A stretch of DNA of 64,000 nt, from the NCBI GenBank assembly GCA_047967505.1, contig CM106541.1. One strand, 5' to 3'. Below the pieces are notes generated by a model. It saw only the letters and a program-made list of their open reading frames with translations, did no database searches and was not told where the DNA came from. The stretch comes from Dipteris shenzhenensis. Taxonomy: Eukaryota; Polypodiophyta; Polypodiopsida; Gleicheniales. The position numbers and the translations under genes are program-made. Shown one piece after another: positions 57,795 to 64,000 of the stretch (positions are counted from its first letter, which is position 1; every line of letters begins with the position of its first letter).

Positions 57795-59640
57795 AGATAT
57801 ATTAGAATAATTTTTGTTTATTATGGTAAATGGAGAGTGATGACCACAAACTCCACGTATATGGTCCATGGAAATGAATGGAGCATTGAAAGGTGGAAGG
57901 AATGGAGGATGATGGAGATGGATGTGGCACGCACTATTCAGGAGGAAGCAAGGATAGAAGGAGAGGTGATTGCTACGTAGAAATCTGGGACCTCCCAGCT
58001 TGTATTCTACTCCTACTTACCTCCCTGCGTGCGTCGATCCGACTATGGCTTGGACAATTATCTTCAATGAAAAGGCTTGAACGCCCCAAAAACGGTACCG
58101 AAAAATTGGTCCAACATGATCTTGATTGCCTGACCACTCCTGAGAGTCTTCATGTGACTAGAAAAAGTAGCTACATGGGATTGATTGCTTGGCCATGCTT
58201 CTTGCCCTGAACACTATGTAGCTTCTCTTGAATGCTAAGTTTGGGCATCACCTCCTATCTTTCTTGTTTGCTTGGCTGTAGCTTGACGTGTGGCTTGATA
58301 ATCTCATTACTCAGCCTCTACTCTGAGTCTTGTCCCGGCACGGTACAATGAGTGAGCTGAGATGATGGGAGCTTCCACTGATACGCAGCACAATGGAATT
58401 GAGAGGACCGCGGAAGAGTTCTATTTTACACTGAGTTTTCGCTTAGTTTTTTTTTTTGGATGCGGTTCATGCTGGGAATACAGCAGCCATGATTTTGGAG
58501 GTTCACGACCCCAAGTTCAGAGCATGAGATCAAACAATGCGGGGAATATAGCTGGGAAATTGACTGGCATTTTCCTCTTCGTTAGACAAGTCAGAGCTTG
58601 GGCAGATATACAAGCAACGATTCTATATACCAAAACGTGATTACATACTCGTGCTTGCGAGTGAATAAGTTTTTTTCTTTTGACTCCATTAAAGTTCTTG
58701 CATCTTTTACAAGAGGAATTGCTCGAATTGATGCTTCCATCTCACTACAAGAACGGGCGATCTCTGGTTGTCCCAGTAGTCTAGAAACTTTATGCTACTA
58801 GTGGCTAGTTTAGAAACAAGATTTTCTAGAAACTTTGTCTATCGTGTGCCAAGCATATGTTTGTCCCTCGATATAGGGGCATGATATGTTTGTCCCTTGA
58901 TATAGGGATATAGGGGGATGATATGTTGTCTCTATTCATGAAGTTATCTGGGATCGGTATGGATTTAATAATTCATGTTAAGGGCTTGTGTTTTCCAAAA
59001 TATATGGAAAATTCATATGCTTGCTTGCCTTTAAAACTTGGTAAAGTTGCTTTAACAAACTTGGTAACATGACTTTACACTTAGGATGATCTTGGACTCT
59101 CTAACTTGGAAAGATGGCAAGGATAATCTACTTTCATTTACTACTTCTTAGATATGAGCTGAGTCAAGACAGATTTTACCCTTTTGTTCTATATGTAGGT
59201 TTCTAGGCATCATTTTTTTAGGGTTCTTGTCTGTAGGTCTAAGATGATTCAACATTATGATTGGATAATAATCGGAAATAGAGAGAGATATAGTGCTCTC
59301 GACCCTGCTATGCACACTTACATAATTATATGTATTTGCAATTTAAGAACTTGAGAGTGGAATACCTTGTAACTTGCTTAATTTAGAAACTGTCTTATGG
59401 CTTTCACCATTGGAATACTTGACAAAATGTTATTCTCTTGGATTCACGATGTGAAATGCAATTGGAGTAATTAAATGGATCTCTCTTTTCTTGAGGATTA
59501 TCTCTAGACTCTATTGCACCCGTTAGCACTAACATAAATGTGAACATAGTCTTGATAAAGCAATGGCTGCCAGGGGCCTTTCAAAGCGTTAACTAAGAGC
59601 ATGGATTAGTGGAGATTTAGATTCATCGAAATAATAGGTA
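57795..59640. other. No recognisable gene
   Basis: A frame at 58362-58640 has no known domain. A direct repeat ATGATATGTTTGTCCCT(C/T)GATATAGG lies at about 58853-58925. Confidence 0.5.
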
Positions 59641-59665
59641 ACACACACACACACACACACACACA
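59641..59665. repeat. (CA)n microsatellite
   Basis: Twelve CA units. Confidence 0.95.
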
Positions 59666-60438
59666 AGATTGTGTTATCATTGTGTGATGGTATATGCACA
59701 AACTCATGTGCTAAAATTGCTTCAAAGAAAGTTACCAAGGTATGATCATGACTATGAAGGGTATTGGATACTAGGAATAGTGGACTAAAAGCTTTCAGTC
59801 GATACTTTTAATGAAGCCAATGCATTGTAATGGACACTCTGGAATGGTGTTCTGCAGTGACATGCTTCTATTACCATGGAATGAAGTTATTGGGCACGGT
59901 TCTATAGACTCGAGTGTAACTTTTTTGAGAAAAACGCTCTCTTGGGAGCTATGGGTTGACACACCAAAAGAAGGACAATCGATTCATTGAATGTAGACGG
60001 GAAGCATTGGGCTACATAAGATCAGTAATTGGCTATCTTGTTAAAGGTACTTCTATACTATTGTAGGTAGTAGGATATTGAGTGGATGCATATACCTTCA
60101 CCATAACCACTTTTTGAAGGAGAGTTACCCATTGGGTACTTCTAAGGTGGTTTTTACAAGTTAATTGAATGTAAACTTCCTATGATTTGCACTTTTTTAG
60201 TCTGCTGGAAGACTTATTATGCCTTAGTCGGTTGATAGACATGCTGAGCAGTTGGTTTGGACGACTGTCAACTATATTGGGCTTGCTTGGTTGCCAGAAC
60301 ATCAAACTATGAACTATCTCTTTCTACTGAGATCAACCTGGTTTTCACGCTTCATAGTTTGCATACCTGATGCCTAGATGCTTGGAGACTCCATACCTTG
60401 ATTGTTATGTATCCTGAGAAAGAGAAACGTCTCGTTGA

Positions 60439-60440
<2 letters not shown>
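59666..60440. other. No recognisable feature
   Basis: No domain, repeat or RNA gene recognised. Confidence 0.5.
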
Positions 60441-60472
<32 letters not shown>

Positions 60473-60584
60473 TATCCCTTTTTCCTTTTGAGCATACTTA
60501 CTACTTTTCCTTCCCTTTATAATCCCTCGAAAACCCTTTTAAACTACCTTCCCCCTTTCTCTCCCTCTCCCTCTCTCTCTCTCT

Positions 60585-60638
<54 letters not shown>

Positions 60639-60987
60639 GTTCCCTCGCTCTCTCTCTACCCTTCTATCCCCTCTCTTTCTCCCAAAAAAACCCATGTTTA
60701 CCTACTTTTCTCTATTTAACCTCATTTTTCCTGAATTTTCGTAATTCCCAAAAATTTCCTACTTCCCTTATTTTCTCCCTCCCATTTTTCCCTACTTTTT
60801 CCTAATTGCCCCCAGTTTTTTTCTGCCCATTTTTCAAATTTTGCTAATTATTTGTTGCTAATTCTCAAATTTTGCTAATTATTTGCTAATTCTCCTTATT
60901 ATTTCCTTTACATTTTTTTCAAAATTTCCTAAATATTTTTTAAAATTTTCTTTATTTTTACCTTATTTTTTTCTCTACCCTCTCTCA

Positions 60988-61027
<40 letters not shown>

Positions 61028-62514
61028 CCTTCCTCACTTTCAAGCCTCCTTGCTCTCTCTTCTTCCCCCTCTCTCTCCTAATTTTCTTAATCCCCCCCAT
61101 GAAAAAAGAAAACCCGCTGTTACATATCTTGCCGACCCACCTTTCTCGACTTTTGCACTACATGACTCATCACAAGACCTCCCTGACGGTTCACTTGCTA
61201 CCTTGTACTCTTGCTATTTATACGCCTATCTCTTCCTTGTATTATCCTACTTGCCTCTTTAGCCCTCTACTCCCATACTTCCACTCGCCGTACTGGCTAT
61301 CCACAACTCCTCCTGAGCTCCTCTATCACGCTCTGCGTGTCTACAATCTTTGTCTGCTGCAGCGTTGTTCTCGTAAACTGTGCCTGCTACCACTTCCTCT
61401 TCATTGAGTCTTCATCTCTAGCCTCTGCTCTTTGTGATGAATGTCCCATTCCGGCTTCCCAATTTTGCGCCTCAACCCCCGTGCGCCACCACACAGTCAG
61501 CGACCACCTCGAGCCCCGCACTTCTCCTTGGAACCATGGACTAAAAGGTTCCAGTTTTGTCATTATGCTTCTTAACTACCTCACCTCTCCCCTCTCTCTT
61601 AGTTCCAAACCCCCCCCCTTTGCTTTTACACTCCTCCTATACCCTTGCATTATTTACCCTTTTCTACTCTCAAACAACTTTCTTTATTATAAACTTACCT
61701 TTTTATCTTTTCATATTATATGTTCCTTTATAATTCTTTTCTCTATATAAGTACTTTAACCCAAATTCTTTCCACTACTTTTTCTCTTTATTTTTCCCTT
61801 TAATCCTCACTTTATTCCTTACTTTATTATCTTCTTCACTCATTGTTTAAACTTTTTATTTCATTATTTTAATTTTGAATCATCATGCTATTGTTATTTT
61901 CTTTGTTAGCAACCCCCAGATCCCCCTTCCCTTTCTCTCTTTTGTAAAAAATCCCCCTTGTTTTTTCCCTCCCTCTTATCTATTTATTTATTCCCTTTCA
62001 TTATCTCCCTTTATGATTCCCCCTTATCTTCACCCCCCAATGTTACCCTTATCTTATTCATTTATTCATTTTTTAGTCCTCTTTTTCATTAGACTATAAC
62101 CTATAAGTCTTCCCCTCCCCTATTCTCCCCTTTTAAGCTTGTTTTGCTTATCCCTTTAATGTTATCTACCCCCCTACCTCCAACATCCCCTCCCTCCTTC
62201 CTTTATTACCCTTGCATCACTACCTTGTCAATATTTTTATCAGCCCTCCTAACCATTTCGATTTCTCATTTATTTAACTAATTTTGTATAGTACATAATA
62301 ATCCTTTTTCCTCTATAATCTTAAAACCACTTTTTCTATTATTCTTCCACCATTTCTTCTTCCCCCCTAATTGTTTTTCCACTTTCTTTCTACAAAAGTG
62401 CCAAATTCACTCTCTATCATCTCTAAGCACAAAACTCACTCATGGTTACTCTAATCTTGACTTTCATAAGATTAAAACTTGCTTGATAAGTTTGTGGTTA
62501 AGAGTTAATTTTAT
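60441..62514 (-). mobile_element. Asymmetric repeat unit D (inverted orientation)
   Basis: On +: (CA)n 60441-60469; pyrimidine tract to about 61110 with (CT)n runs at 60575-60634 and 60991-61024; mixed block 61110-61560 whose far end carries CCATGGACT at 61534-61542 (the reverse of AGTCCATGG in units A and B); pyrimidine tract to about 62500. It is followed by inverted R1 at 62515. Open frames in the mixed block (61211-61750) have no known domain. Confidence 0.6.
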
Positions 62515-63474
62515 CGTGACCTCGATTACAAGGGAGAGGTGTTTATGACACCTATCTTCCCAACTAAGACTTAAGTGGGTTCTGACTATGTTTTTCATAT
62601 TGGATGGTGACAGGTAGAGGCAGACTGCCCTCTTCAATAAAAGTGATGCTTGCTAGGACTTATATCCAAGCTCAACCTCTATACAGTTTCCACAAACTCA
62701 CTTCTACAAAATGGCCCACTGCTAGTTTCCTTTATAAACAGGGATTACTATGCAAAGGGGTGTAGTCAAGTCTTCCACACACACACACACACATACACAC
62801 ACACACACACACACAGACACTTACTATTCCTTTTTCTTTTTGACCATACTAATTATTTTCCCTAATTTCTTAATTCTCCCCCCTTTTTTCCTAATTTTTT
62901 TTATTTTATCCTAATTTCCTATTTCCCCCTAATTGTTCCCTATATCTTCCTTTTTTTCTCTAATTTCTTCTAGATTTTCCCTTTTTCCTTTTGCTATTCT
63001 CTTGATTTCCCCCCTTTTTTCCTTAATTATTATCCTTATTTCCTATTTCCCACTAATTGTTCTCTATTTCTTTGTATTTTTCCTAATTCCTTCAAATCCT
63101 TTCTATTTTCCCTAATTCTTCCCAAAATTTCTAATTTTGCCTTCTTTCAAATTCCTTCTTTAAAATTCTTTTTTTAAATTTCTCTCTTTTAAAATTCTTA
63201 AATATTTTCCTTAAATACCTTTGAAATTCCTTTGAGCTCCCCTTTCATATAAATTCTCCTTTCCTTATGCTCTAAGTCTTAAAATTACATTTATTTCTCT
63301 AATCATTAATTTCTCCCCTCCTCCTTTACATTCACACACCTAAATACACTAAGTTTTTTTGCCTTATATAACCATTTATTTACTATTCCTTAAACTCACC
63401 CCAATTAGTTTTACACTTAAAGCATAATATAAAAAATTAGCTTTATAAGTATGAAGCATGAGCAACTAATTTTA
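62515..63474 (-). mobile_element. Asymmetric repeat unit E (short, inverted)
   Basis: Inverted R1 core at 62515-62650 (GGTGTTTATGACACC hairpin, TTGGATGGTGACAGG, CTTCAATAAAAG), a linker with CCCACTGCTAGTTTCC, (CA)n at 62777-62820, then a pyrimidine/AT tract to 63470. The mixed block is missing. Confidence 0.6.
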
Positions 63475-63805
63475 TTATGATCCCGATAACAAGGGAGAGG
63501 TATTTATGACACTTGTCTTCCCAACTAAGTTAAAATATGGTTCTTATCATTTTTCTTATTGGATGGTGACAGGTAGGCAGACTCCCCTCTTCAATAAAAG
63601 TGATGCTTGCCAGGACTTATCCAAGCTCAACTTCTTTACAGTTTCCACAAAGTCATTTCTACAAAATAGCCCACTGCTGGTTTCCTTTATAAACAAGGTT
63701 TCATCGACTTGTACAAAAATTTCCATTAATGCAATTAGTCCTATTCCATTGTCTAGCTTCACTATTTTGTCTTTTCACTATGCAAAGGGGTGTTATCAAG
63801 TCACA

Positions 63806-63881
<76 letters not shown>

Positions 63882-64000
63882 TAATGACATCTTACTTATC
63901 ATTTCTTGGGAATACTAGGTAGACATATATACCATTCCAACAAAATCAAAAGCTATCCCTTGGAGACGCTCACAATAACATTTCAAGTTTTGGACAATTT
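63475..64000 (-). mobile_element. Asymmetric repeat unit F, cut by window end
   Basis: Inverted R1 core at 63475-63610 and a linker at 63611-63800 that matches the reverse complement of 15930-16160 closely (CCATTGTCTAGCTT, CTTTTCACTATGCAAA). The CA/CG tract follows. Confidence 0.65.
63802..63879. repeat. (CA)n-(CG)n-(CA)n tract
   Basis: About 10 CA units, about 10 CG units and about 19 AC units without interruption. Alternating purine-pyrimidine of this kind can adopt Z-DNA. Confidence 0.97.

Noticed and set aside
61211-61750. 179-codon plus-strand frame in unit D
   Set aside because: Pyrimidine-rich DNA gives few stops on +. The composition (Ser, Leu, Pro, Phe) reflects base bias and the frame has no motif.

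Overview
The window reads as nuclear DNA of a land plant with a large, transposon-rich genome. The evidence is: interstitial plant-type TTTAGGG repeats (6021-6170), decayed Ty3/gypsy, Ty1/copia, LINE and hAT-like elements, very abundant (CA)n, (GA)n and (CTT)n microsatellites, and one recognisable host gene with giant transposon-filled introns. Introns of this size fit a fern, other seedless vascular plant or gymnosperm better than a compact angiosperm. That placement is inference; the sequence does not name the species.

The host gene is on the + strand. It encodes a 340-residue SR splicing factor of the SCL30/SCL33 type: a short Arg/Ser/Gly-rich N-terminus, one RRM and a long RS/SP tail. Eight coding exons lie between 31729 and 47923, and every junction fits GT-AG and keeps the frame. 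A 3' splice site sits four bases before the start codon, so at least one 5' non-coding exon lies upstream. The best candidate ends at 27541, next to a TATA box and a telo-box. If that is right, the gene spans about 20.7 kb. Coding intron 1 alone is 12,368 bp and splits the RRM between RNP2 and RNP1.

Layout: 1-1110 decayed transposon-derived gene (minus strand, DUF7869-like family). 1127-1213 near-perfect 40-bp hairpin. 1930-4590 Ty3/gypsy remnant with LTR (minus). 5969-6327 foldback element holding telomere-like repeats. 7388-8440 short palindromic motifs and CA/CTT modules. 9250-11600 gypsy gag-pol remnant and a gag CCHC fragment (plus). 11589-16784 tandem units of a non-coding, strand-asymmetric repeat, purine-rich on +. 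17400-18735 microsatellites and foldbacks. 18765-27110 the same kind of repeat in the other orientation. 27458-47923 SR gene, whose introns hold a LINE ORF1 remnant, LTR-like segments, an 861-bp hAT-like element with 8-bp target duplications, copia gag, gypsy RNase H-integrase and gypsy RT. 49905-51250 LINE reverse transcriptase remnant (minus). 53411-54075 long GA microsatellites. 54997-57794 copia gag fragment, then the second LTR/gag copy of the 1930-4590 element in inverse orientation with a tandem duplication. 60441-64000 three more purine/pyrimidine-asymmetric units ending in a CA-CG-CA run.

I see no new multi-gene system. The feature that best deserves a closer look is the recurrent non-coding repeat with extreme purine/pyrimidine strand asymmetry. 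Its units share one architecture, (GT)n, about 300 bp linker, short hairpin, AATAAA, purine tract, a block opened by AGTCCATGG, purine tract, and occur in both orientations.
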